Below, piece by piece: positions 32,530-38,797 of a stretch of DNA of 38,797 nucleotides. Each line of letters opens with the position of its first letter. Position 1 is the first letter of the stretch. The position numbers were made by a program, and so were the translations under genes. The notes beneath the pieces were generated by a model. It was not told where the DNA came from and made no database searches. It saw only the letters and a program-made list of their open reading frames with translations. Origin of the DNA: an uncultured Mycoplasmatota bacterium (GTDB lineage: Bacteria > Bacillota_I > Bacilli_A > RF39 > UBA660); the NCBI GenBank assembly GCA_948466315.1, contig CAOJZZ010000006.1, positions 1-38,797 on the forward strand, written 5' to 3'.

Positions 32530-33282
32530 TTATTTATTATGCTTACTTTGATAATCTTGTTTTAGTTTAGCCATTTCTTGTTTTGTTTGAAGTAAAGCTT
32601 CTTTAAATTTAATAAATCCTTTATTATTTAAAGTGTTTAAGTGTGGGAAAGACTTAATTAGTCTTGTGGTTAAATAGTTGTTTTTACGTAGAATATTTTG
32701 TATTTCTTGTCTTATTTCTTTAGTAGCATCTTTGTTCAAATATTTATTGGCATTTATCTTTAAGTTAATCATGATATAAATTGTTATTATTAAATCTGTA
32801 AGAAAAATAATACTTAATAGCATTCCTAAAGTAATTATTCCCCAATTGGGTATAAGTAAGAGAAAATTATTTATAATAGGATTTATTACTTTCACAACTA
32901 AGACACCTAGTAGGCCAAATAAAATGCCATTAGATAGGCAAATTCTACCATCTACATTGAATTTTTTATCTGAATAATCCCACCATCTTAACTTAAATAT
33001 TTTTTCGAGAAAAAGACTAGTTAAATATTCTAATAAACTACATAATACTGTACTCATAATAAATAGAACTAATAAATCATCTTTATATGATTTCAAAAAA
33101 TAAATCATAATTAAGGCACCTGTTCCATATATAGGAAGATAGGGACCTATCAAAAAGCCTCTATTAAATGTTATCTTTTTTTCGATATAGCTAACAGCTA
33201 TTATTTCGATAAAATAACCAATAATTGAATAAATTAGAAAAATTATAAATACATAGAAAAAATTAAAAAACATAAATAGCAC
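32530..33282 (-). CDS. CmpB-like membrane protein (putative ABC-transporter type IV family)
   Basis: Integral membrane protein of 250 aa with about five or six hydrophobic segments. The pattern FNRGFLIGPYLPIYGTGAL followed by RWWDYSDKKFNVDGRICL matches the family named putative ABC-transporter type IV (CmpB) as remembered. No ATPase or solute-binding protein is next to it, so a transporter role is uncertain. The C-terminal cytoplasmic tail is charged and carries RLIKSFPHLNTLNNKGF. GAGGTG precedes the ATG, and a good promoter lies just upstream. It appears to be a single-gene unit. Confidence 0.75.
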   Translation of the reverse strand: MLFMFFNFFYVFIIFLIYSIIGYFIEIIAVSYIEKKITFNRGFLIGPYLPIYGTGALIMIYFLKSYKDDLLVLFIMSTVLCSLLEYLTSLFLEKIFKLRWWDYSDKKFNVDGRICLSNGILFGLLGVLVVKVINPIINNFLLLIPNWGIITLGMLLSIIFLTDLIITIYIMINLKINANKYLNKDATKEIRQEIQNILRKNNYLTTRLIKSFPHLNTLNNKGFIKFKEALLQTKQEMAKLKQDYQSKHNK

Positions 33283-33303
33283 CTCTACTTCATACTCTAT
33301 TAT

Positions 33304-33331
33304 ATTGTAACATGCTTATATTTATAGTCAA
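33304..33331 (-). promoter_or_regulatory. promoter of the CmpB-like gene
   Basis: Minus strand: -35 TTGACT (33326-33331), 16-base spacer, -10 TACAAT (33304-33309). Confidence 0.75.
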
Positions 33332-33373
33332 TAAGATAGAATTTTGGGTGCTTGTTGAACTAAGCCTAGAATA

Positions 33374-33557
33374 AACTAGTATTTTCTATATTAATGCGTT
33401 GTGCTAGTTAAATGTTAAAAGTGTTATAAAAAAGAAATTGTCTACAATACTTATATTTGAATTTCATTCATTTTGAAAAATAACAATTTATTTAAGTCTT
33501 ATATTTTCAGTAAATTTTCAAATAAATAATCAACTAGCATAACATGTTATACTAGTT
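33374..33557. repeat. four copies of an AACTAG(C/T)A(C/T)-type motif
   Basis: AACTAGTAT at 33374-33382 (plus), AACTAGCACAAC at 33398-33409 (minus), AACTAGCATAAC at 33532-33543 (plus) and AACTAGTATAAC at 33546-33557 (minus). The last two face each other and form a near-perfect 26-base palindrome centred at 33544/33545 with one mismatched pair. They may be operator sites of the remnant gene that follows. Confidence 0.6.
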
Positions 33558-33587
33558 TTTAACTAATAATTTATTTTATCTATGTAG

Positions 33588-33809
33588 TGTAATGAGGTTA
33601 GTAAAATACCAACTATTACAATTGATGAAGGATATCCTCTCGAATCAATTCAAAAAATTCCTAATTTAAAGAAATTTAAATCTGAATTAGATGATAATGA
33701 GGTAATTGAAATGATGAGTAATGAACAAACAGAATTATTTGATTATATTTTAAAGGTTATCACTTGTATTAAACATAATAATAACACTAAAAATTTAGTA
33801 AAATCATAG
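33588..33809 (+). pseudogene. open remnant of a plus-strand gene
   Basis: A 73-codon open stretch that follows an in-frame TAG and ends with TAG. It reads NEVSKIPTITIDEGYPLESI, QKIPNLKKFKSELDDNEVIE and on to a Lys/Asn-rich end. The composition looks protein-like (alternating helices, charged), but there is no ATG near its beginning and no ribosome site, so the N-terminal part has been lost. The neighbouring palindrome might be its former operator. No family recognised. Confidence 0.45.
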
Positions 33810-33818
33810 TAATTATTA

Positions 33819-33847
33819 AAATGTGTAACAACTTCTTATACACATTT
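33819..33847 (-). terminator. weak terminator behind the secreted hypothetical gene
   Basis: AAATGTGTA (33819-33827) and TACACATTT (33839-33847) form a 9-bp stem with an 11-base loop; on the minus strand TTTTAATAATT follows. Confidence 0.5.
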
Positions 33848-33884
33848 GAGAGTACACACATAAAAATTAACAATACTGTAGATA

Positions 33885-34448
33885 TTAATAATACTTACAT
33901 TTTTTATCTTTAAATAAACATTTTACTCGTGGTCTTTCTTTTAATTTGCTATTTTTTTCTATTGATGATAAATAAATATAGTTATCATCAACTTTATCTA
34001 TAGTAGTATGTATTTGACTTAAATTAGGAGTTTCTTCATAATCAAATATTATAGTTTCATGTTCTGTATTCGTATCTTCTAGTAAGTATTTATCTATATT
34101 CCCTCTTTTTCCAATACAATGTATATATACTATATTATCTTTAACATACAAATTATTTCCTTCTTTTAATGTATCACATCTTATAATATTTTTTAGGATA
34201 TAATAATTTCTATTATCTTTTAATAATATGTTTAAATTACTCCAAGAACTTGTATTATCATAATATTTTGAAATAGTATAATTTTTATTTTTATATGTAA
34301 AGGATTTAATAACTTCTTCATTTTCTTTAAAGATATATTGTTCTAAATTAGAAAGAGAACTTTTATAATCTAAAAATTCAATTATCTTATATGTTATAAA
34401 GGGGAAGCTGATAAATAAAATTATTAAAAATAAACTTAGTCTTTTCAT
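33885..34448 (-). CDS. membrane-anchored or secreted hypothetical protein
   Basis: 187-aa protein starting MKRLSLFLIILFISFPFITY, a signal peptide or signal anchor (about residues 4-22). The rest is extracytoplasmic and beta-rich, with many Tyr/Asn residues and four cysteines (about 90, 111, 176, 183) that could form disulfides; it ends KCKYY. No family is recognised and no neighbour gives a clear hint. It has its own promoter (34481-34508) and an AAGGAAG-type ribosome site. Lipoprotein is unlikely, as there is no lipobox. Confidence 0.7.
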   Translation of the reverse strand: MKRLSLFLIILFISFPFITYKIIEFLDYKSSLSNLEQYIFKENEEVIKSFTYKNKNYTISKYYDNTSSWSNLNILLKDNRNYYILKNIIRCDTLKEGNNLYVKDNIVYIHCIGKRGNIDKYLLEDTNTEHETIIFDYEETPNLSQIHTTIDKVDDNYIYLSSIEKNSKLKERPRVKCLFKDKKCKYY

Positions 34449-34480
34449 AATTACACAACCACTTCCTTTTATATTAGGAT

Positions 34481-34508
34481 ATTATAACATGATATAGTTA
34501 AATAGCAA
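34481..34508 (-). promoter_or_regulatory. promoter of the secreted hypothetical gene
   Basis: Minus strand: -35 TTGCTA (34503-34508), 16-base spacer, -10 TATAAT (34481-34486) with an extended TGT ahead of it. Confidence 0.75.
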
Positions 34509-34525
34509 GACATAAATTTTTCTTT

Positions 34526-34551
34526 AAAAAAAAACAAAAAGTAGTCTTTTT
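34526..34551 (-). terminator. rho-independent terminator of the ppaC-popT-uppP-ZIP operon
   Basis: Minus strand: AAAAAG, ACTA loop, CTTTTT, followed by GTTTTTTTTT. It lies about 12 bases after the ZIP stop codon. The stem is short and AT-rich, but the T-run is long. Confidence 0.65.
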
Positions 34552-34563
34552 CTTTTTTTTATT

Positions 34564-35316
34564 TTATATAATTGTTGCGATTAGTAAAATAATGATTCCT
34601 AATGTTATACCAACATAGGTTACTTTGTCATTTTTACTCATTTTTATTCTTGGAAGTAATTCATCTAGTGCTATAAAAATAAGCATTCCTAGAGTGGTTG
34701 ATAAAAGCGAACCTAGTATTATCGAACTGATGGCATGAAGATTCAAAAAGAATAAGATTAAACCGCCAGCAAAGGTTGATAGTGATACTGCTAAAATACC
34801 TAGAACAGTTTTACTCATATTGGTACTGCTTTGGTATAGTGTTGTTGCTATAACCATTCCTAATGGTATATTGTGAAAGCCTATTCCTAAGCTCATAGCA
34901 ACTCCTAAGTTTTTATCTGTTAAAACGGTTGAATAAACAGCCATACCTTCTATAATATTATGTAAGAATAAAGCAAGGGAGGTAACTACCCCGATATGAA
35001 TTAAATTGTTTTTTAAATCTTTTTTATTCATTTTTGTTTCTTCATGATCTGGGATAAAATTATCTAAGAATTTCAAAAGAAAGTAACCTAGAGCTGTATA
35101 TATTATAAATAGATAGATATATTTTAGACCAAGTTGTTCAATGATTTCTGGTAGTAAATCTGCTATCATTAACATAATGATAACACCAAAGGCTAGCCCT
35201 AGTGAAAAATCAATTACCTTTTCACGTTTTTTCATTATAAAAGCAATTAAAGCTCCAATGATAATAAATATTCCTAATATTAAAGTCGTTAATAGACCAA
35301 TTTGTTCAATTTTCAT
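34564..35316 (-). CDS. ZIP-family divalent metal transporter
   Basis: Membrane protein of 250 aa with about eight hydrophobic segments, taking up zinc or related divalent metals. The metal-binding helices are visible: HNIIEGMAVYS (TM4 type) and GIGFHNIPLGMVIATTLY (TM5 type), as in the GufA/ZupT branch. A DHEETK loop lies in the middle. AGGAG precedes the ATG. It starts 16 bases after uppP on the same strand and has a terminator behind it, so it appears to be the last gene of the operon. Which metal is carried cannot be read from sequence; uptake of Mg, Mn or Zn for the metal-dependent enzymes upstream is speculation. Confidence 0.88.
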   Translation of the reverse strand: MKIEQIGLLTTLILGIFIIIGALIAFIMKKREKVIDFSLGLAFGVIIMLMIADLLPEIIEQLGLKYIYLFIIYTALGYFLLKFLDNFIPDHEETKMNKKDLKNNLIHIGVVTSLALFLHNIIEGMAVYSTVLTDKNLGVAMSLGIGFHNIPLGMVIATTLYQSSTNMSKTVLGILAVSLSTFAGGLILFFLNLHAISSIILGSLLSTTLGMLIFIALDELLPRIKMSKNDKVTYVGITLGIIILLIATII

Positions 35317-35332
35317 ATTTCTTCTCCTATTT

Positions 35333-36163
35333 TTATAATAAAATAATTACTAGTAGTCCTATTATAAAGCAGTAAATGGAAAAATAAATTAGTTTTCCCT
35401 CTTTGACAATTTTTTCAAACCATTTAGTAAAAATGTAAGTAAAGATTCCAGAGATTAGTGCCGCTATTAGATATAGAATCCAAGTAGAACTAGCAACAGA
35501 TAGCTCTAATAAATCCTTAATTCCTAATATTGATGTTGCAATAGAAATGGGGATATAAAGGATAAATGAGAAATTAAAAGCAGTTTTTCTTTTTAAACCT
35601 TGATACATACCACCTACAATGGTAGCTCCACTTCTACTAAGGCCTGGTATGATACTTATCATTTGATAAAAACCAATTATTATCGCATCTTTAAAACTTA
35701 TTTCGTCACTATCTTTTTTACCTTTAAAATCTTTAATCAAGTATAAAAAGATAGCAGTTATTAATAAGGTTAAGCCAATAAATTTGACATTTTCCTCTAA
35801 TTTATCTAATAAATTTAGTTTAGTTACTACTAGGCCTAAGACGCCAGCTGGAATGGTTGCTAGAACTATTTTCCAACAGTAATTGTAATCTTTCTTATAT
35901 TCTTTTTTATCTTTTTTATTAAAAATATAGTTAAAGAAAGCAGTTATTAATCTCAATATTTCTTTTCTAAAAATAATAATAATTGCTACTAGGCTACCTA
36001 GATTAGTGATGGTAGCAATTATTTCATAATTAATATTTATGTTTTGATGAAATTTCTCTAAAAGCGTTTTTACAATTAGGATGTGCCCACTACTAGATAC
36101 CGGAATTGGTTCTGTAATACCTTGGATTATCCCTAAAATAATATATTGAATTAAATCAATCAT
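35333..36163 (-). CDS. uppP: undecaprenyl-diphosphatase UppP (BacA)
   Basis: Integral membrane enzyme that turns undecaprenyl pyrophosphate into undecaprenyl phosphate outside the membrane and gives bacitracin tolerance. It has the two family signatures: GITEPIPVSSSGH near the N-terminus (catalytic Glu and Ser/His) and PGLSRSGATI in the middle, with about eight hydrophobic segments. The start MIDLIQY is chosen because GGGAG (36173-36177) lies nine bases before it and because it then begins one base after the popT stop; the longer frame would overlap popT. 276 aa is the usual length. Confidence 0.95.
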   Translation of the reverse strand: MIDLIQYIILGIIQGITEPIPVSSSGHILIVKTLLEKFHQNININYEIIATITNLGSLVAIIIIFRKEILRLITAFFNYIFNKKDKKEYKKDYNYCWKIVLATIPAGVLGLVVTKLNLLDKLEENVKFIGLTLLITAIFLYLIKDFKGKKDSDEISFKDAIIIGFYQMISIIPGLSRSGATIVGGMYQGLKRKTAFNFSFILYIPISIATSILGIKDLLELSVASSTWILYLIAALISGIFTYIFTKWFEKIVKEGKLIYFSIYCFIIGLLVIILL

Positions 36164-36164
36164 T

Positions 36165-37031
36165 TTACTCATCTCCCAACTTATTACCAATTATTAGTCC
36201 AATACTTAGAAAAATTAAACCTATTATTATTTGTAAGATATTAAATTCTAAATTTTGGATACTATTAATTGTTGCTATAGGTATTGCAATGATTGAAGCA
36301 AGGATAAACCCAATTACTCCGAAATATGTTTTTACTTCGTACTTTTCTAATAAAAATTCAATAAGTTTAGCTATTAAAATTATTCCTAATAATATTCCAA
36401 TACCAAAAACTGTTGCTATCATGAAGTTTTGAGTTAAGTTTTGGAATTTAGTAAGACTTTTAACAACTTTTAATACAGGATAATAATACCCTAAAAGCAT
36501 TAAAACAAGTGAACCACTAATTCCAGGGATAACCATAGTAGCAGCGGTTATTATACCTACTATAAATAGCATTATATATTTCGTAAAATTCATATTTATT
36601 AAATCAGCTTTAAATGAAACATTAAATAATTGTTCAGATAAGGCGAGCAAAATAACAAAGACAAATGAAAGAGATAAAATTAAATAACTTGATATTTCTT
36701 TAGTCTCTTTTTGACCTTTGACTTTCTTTATTAATAGTGGTACTCCACCCATCACTAATCCCATAAAAAACATCGTTGTAGGAATAGGAAAATTCGAATA
36801 GGAAGCATCTATTATCCTACTCATTGAAATTATTGCTAAAACCATACCTATACCAATAGGTAGTAGAAATTTGATATTTTCTTTTATTTTGCTAAAAAAG
36901 TGACTAATTGCTTGAATAAATTTCTCATAAATACCTAAAGTTAGAGCAAGTGTTCCTCCACTTACTCCAGGAATGATGTTAGCTAATCCCATAATGAACC
37001 CCTTGATCGTTAAAACAATCACATCTTTCAT
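36165..37031 (-). CDS. popT: DUF368 polyprenyl-phosphate translocase (PopT-like)
   Basis: Polytopic membrane protein of 288 aa. The start MKDVIVLTIKGFIMGLANII and the PGVSGGTLAL motif, with a second PGISGSLVLMLLGYY in the middle, are the inverted-repeat signatures of DUF368. Members of this family were recently reported to return undecaprenyl phosphate to the cytoplasmic face. The start is chosen because AAGGAG (37038-37043) lies six bases before the ATG; the longer frame would begin at TTG and include that ribosome site. It starts 10 bases after the pyrophosphatase gene and is followed directly by uppP, which supports a role in lipid-carrier recycling. Confidence 0.9.
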   Translation of the reverse strand: MKDVIVLTIKGFIMGLANIIPGVSGGTLALTLGIYEKFIQAISHFFSKIKENIKFLLPIGIGMVLAIISMSRIIDASYSNFPIPTTMFFMGLVMGGVPLLIKKVKGQKETKEISSYLILSLSFVFVILLALSEQLFNVSFKADLINMNFTKYIMLFIVGIITAATMVIPGISGSLVLMLLGYYYPVLKVVKSLTKFQNLTQNFMIATVFGIGILLGIILIAKLIEFLLEKYEVKTYFGVIGFILASIIAIPIATINSIQNLEFNILQIIIGLIFLSIGLIIGNKLGDE

Positions 37032-37041
37032 TTTCTTCTCC

Positions 37042-38661
37042 TTAATTTTCAAATATTTCCATAATTAATGGTACTACATGCTTTTTACGTGAGACACAGC
37101 CTTCGATAAAGTGTCCTTGCGTAATATTTTCGTTATTGTAAGCAAGGTCGATAGTTTCTTTAGCCTTACTATTATAGATTATGTAACTACCATTTTGAAT
37201 TATGTCAGTAACATATAAAGCAACTAAATTATAATTATTAGCTTCGCTAACCTCGTCTAAAACATGAATATAATCTTCGATTTCTTTTTTTATTTCATCA
37301 AAGTTCATAGTAAAGAATTGGCCTATAGCAAAGGTCTTATCATTTACTGTAAATAATTTATAATCATTATATAACACATCTTCTTTAGTCATTCCTTCTA
37401 ATGAAGTACCTGCTTTTAACATATTCATTCCATATTCTTGATAATCAACACTAGCTATTTTAGCTAAATCTTTTACCGCATCAACATCTCTTTCAGTTGC
37501 TGTTGGACTTTTAAGTATTAAAGTATCTGATAATATTCCAGAAAGTAAAGCACCTGCTATTTCTTTTGGTATTTTGATTTTTCTTTCGTTAAATAATGTA
37601 TAAATAATAGTACAAGTAGAACCAACAGCCATATTTCTAAAATTAATAGGACTATTAGTTGTAATACTACCTAAATTATGATGGTCAAAAATTTCTAGTA
37701 TCTCAGCTTCTTCTATTCCTTCAGCACTTTGTACTTTTTCATTATGATCTACAAGAATCACTTTTTTAGGAGTTTTCTCAGTTAAATCAGTAATTTTAAG
37801 TAAACCTAAACATTTATTTTTCTTATCAATAATTGGATAATTAGTATGTTTTAGTTTATTATTAATATCTATAACATTATCAACAAATTCAGTATCTTCA
37901 AACTTAGTTGGATTATAACTTCTAATCATTGTTTTTATATAATTTGTAAGACCAACAAGTTTAGCAATATGATAAGAATCATAAGCTGTTCTTATAATAT
38001 TAACTTTATTTTTACGTGCTATTTCAATATGCTCATCTTTTATTTTTGCATCTCCAGATAAAATTATTAGTTTTACACCCGAAGTAACAGCATATTCAAT
38101 AATACTATGACGATCTCCCACTATTAAAATCATATCTTTTCCTAATTTTACAGTATTCATAAAAGTAGTACTACGATAAGCTGCTACTAGTAATCTACCA
38201 ACTATTTCATCATTAAATTTTAAAATTTCTTCTCCTTTTAAAACATGCATCAAATTCTCAAAAGAGGTATATAAGTCTTCAATATTTTCATTAACAATTG
38301 TATGAGATAAATCCTTTATAGTAATTAACCCAACAAAGTCGCCATTCTTTTTAGTTACAGGTAACCCTGTTAATCCTTCTTTTAACATATATTGATAACC
38401 GTTATAAATAGAATCTGTTTCTTTAATTACAAAGCCTTTATGATAATTTATATCTTTTAATTGTAATTTTACATCATTTAAATATTCAGGAGTTTTTAAT
38501 TTAAAATAGTCTAAAGCGTAGGCTGTTTCTTTATTAACGGCTCCTAAAATTCTAGCTTCGCAAGCTTCACCTAATTTATTTTTAAGATATGATAATCCTA
38601 TAGCAGACATTACAGAATCAGTGTCTGGTTTTTTGTGTCCAAATATATATGTATTACTCAT
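37042..38661 (-). CDS. ppaC: CBS-domain manganese-dependent inorganic pyrophosphatase
   Basis: Family II (DHH) pyrophosphatase, splitting PPi to phosphate in the cytosol. The 539-aa form carries a regulatory insert: the N-terminal catalytic part starts with GHKKPDTDS (metal ligands H9, D13, D15), then CBS1 (about residues 75-122), a DRTGG-like domain (about 130-240), CBS2 (about 245-300), and the catalytic core resumes with LVDHNE and FDHHNLG, ending with the DHHA2 domain. CBS-PPases are inhibited by AMP/ADP and activated by ATP or diadenosine polyphosphates; that applies here by homology. GTGAT lies five bases before the ATG, and an extended -10 stands upstream. First gene of the operon. Confidence 0.94.
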   Translation of the reverse strand: MSNTYIFGHKKPDTDSVMSAIGLSYLKNKLGEACEARILGAVNKETAYALDYFKLKTPEYLNDVKLQLKDINYHKGFVIKETDSIYNGYQYMLKEGLTGLPVTKKNGDFVGLITIKDLSHTIVNENIEDLYTSFENLMHVLKGEEILKFNDEIVGRLLVAAYRSTTFMNTVKLGKDMILIVGDRHSIIEYAVTSGVKLIILSGDAKIKDEHIEIARKNKVNIIRTAYDSYHIAKLVGLTNYIKTMIRSYNPTKFEDTEFVDNVIDINNKLKHTNYPIIDKKNKCLGLLKITDLTEKTPKKVILVDHNEKVQSAEGIEEAEILEIFDHHNLGSITTNSPINFRNMAVGSTCTIIYTLFNERKIKIPKEIAGALLSGILSDTLILKSPTATERDVDAVKDLAKIASVDYQEYGMNMLKAGTSLEGMTKEDVLYNDYKLFTVNDKTFAIGQFFTMNFDEIKKEIEDYIHVLDEVSEANNYNLVALYVTDIIQNGSYIIYNSKAKETIDLAYNNENITQGHFIEGCVSRKKHVVPLIMEIFEN

Positions 38662-38685
38662 CTACATCACTTCTTTCTTTGGTAA

Positions 38686-38694
38686 ATTATATCA
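38686..38694 (-). promoter_or_regulatory. extended -10 promoter of the ppaC operon
   Basis: Minus strand TGATATAAT: TG, one base, TATAAT (38686-38691). No good -35 is seen; T-rich sequence stands in its place. About 25 bases upstream of the ppaC start codon. Confidence 0.6.
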
Positions 38695-38797
38695 TAATTT
38701 CTGACTAAAAAAAAGAAAAAGTTCTTAAAATATATTCGGTTGTGTAACAGTTCAGACTATAAAAAAATAATTAATTAACAATTTATGTATAATGGCA

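Larger units (their letters stand above)
33283..33884. other. 600-bp gap with repeats and a gene remnant
   Basis: No intact gene. From left: promoter of the CmpB-like gene, four AACTAGYAYAAC-type motifs including a 26-base palindrome, a plus-strand open remnant of 73 codons, and the hairpin behind the secreted hypothetical gene. It looks like a former locus that lost its gene. Confidence 0.55.

Noticed and set aside
56-38661. Genetic code 4 (TGA as Trp)
   Set aside because: All large conserved genes are uninterrupted in the standard code and their Trp codons are TGG; the breaks found in pseudogenes are TAG and frameshifts.
38741-38797. Plus-strand promoter for a gene beyond the window (TATAAT near the right edge)
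   Set aside because: TATAAT is present, but no -35 at normal spacing was seen and the gene would lie outside the window.

Overview
The window is a compact, very AT-rich bacterial chromosome segment. The gene content is that of Bacillota: an HrcA/CIRCE heat-shock operon, a ylbD-ylbE-ylbF-rsmD string as in Bacillus, ParE/ParC, RecD2, HelD, MtaB, a SpoVB-type flippase and a CBS-containing family II pyrophosphatase. Low GC, short intergenic gaps and a stop-codon set almost without TGA suggest an uncultured gut-type Bacilli lineage near the Mollicutes (RF39-like or Erysipelotrichia-like). That placement is from memory of such genomes, not from a search. TGA is not read as tryptophan, because all large genes are intact under the standard bacterial code. 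No rRNA, tRNA or CRISPR array was seen.

Layout. 0-6.7 kb: minus-strand heat-shock operon hrcA-grpE-dnaK-pepF-dnaJ behind a sigma-A promoter flanked by two CIRCE operators; an oligoendopeptidase sits between dnaK and dnaJ. The first 55 bases may be the end of an insertion sequence. 6.7-10.3 kb: a large glycine-rich, lectin-like surface protein downstream of ylbE-ylbF-rsmD, and ylbD. 10.3-15.5 kb: topoisomerase IV (parE, an unknown 167-aa gene, parC), with strong palindromes ahead of the unknown gene. 15.7-20.2 kb: operon of a helical lipoprotein, mtaB, recD2 and an unlisted 55-aa membrane peptide. 20.3-21.6 kb: a Glu-rich membrane-anchored protein. 21.8-25.5 kb: the only plus-strand island, a MurJ/SpoVB-like flippase and a two-component system.

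25.4-27.3 kb is a gene graveyard. It holds a roughly 290-codon gene with a lost start codon and three frameshifts, an ASCH/PUA-like gene with a nonsense codon and a frameshift, and a short remnant. Then follow a coiled-coil gene coupled to helD, a phosphohexomutase coupled to an unknown gene, a CmpB-like membrane protein, a 600-bp region with repeated AACTAG motifs and a gene remnant, a secreted hypothetical and a ZIP metal transporter.

The right end is a minus-strand operon of CBS-pyrophosphatase, DUF368 (PopT-type polyprenyl-phosphate translocase), UppP and ZIP transporter. It joins pyrophosphate removal, dephosphorylation of undecaprenyl pyrophosphate and recycling of the lipid carrier. 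Several start codons were moved inward from the longest reading frame because a clear Shine-Dalgarno sequence sits just ahead of the internal ATG.
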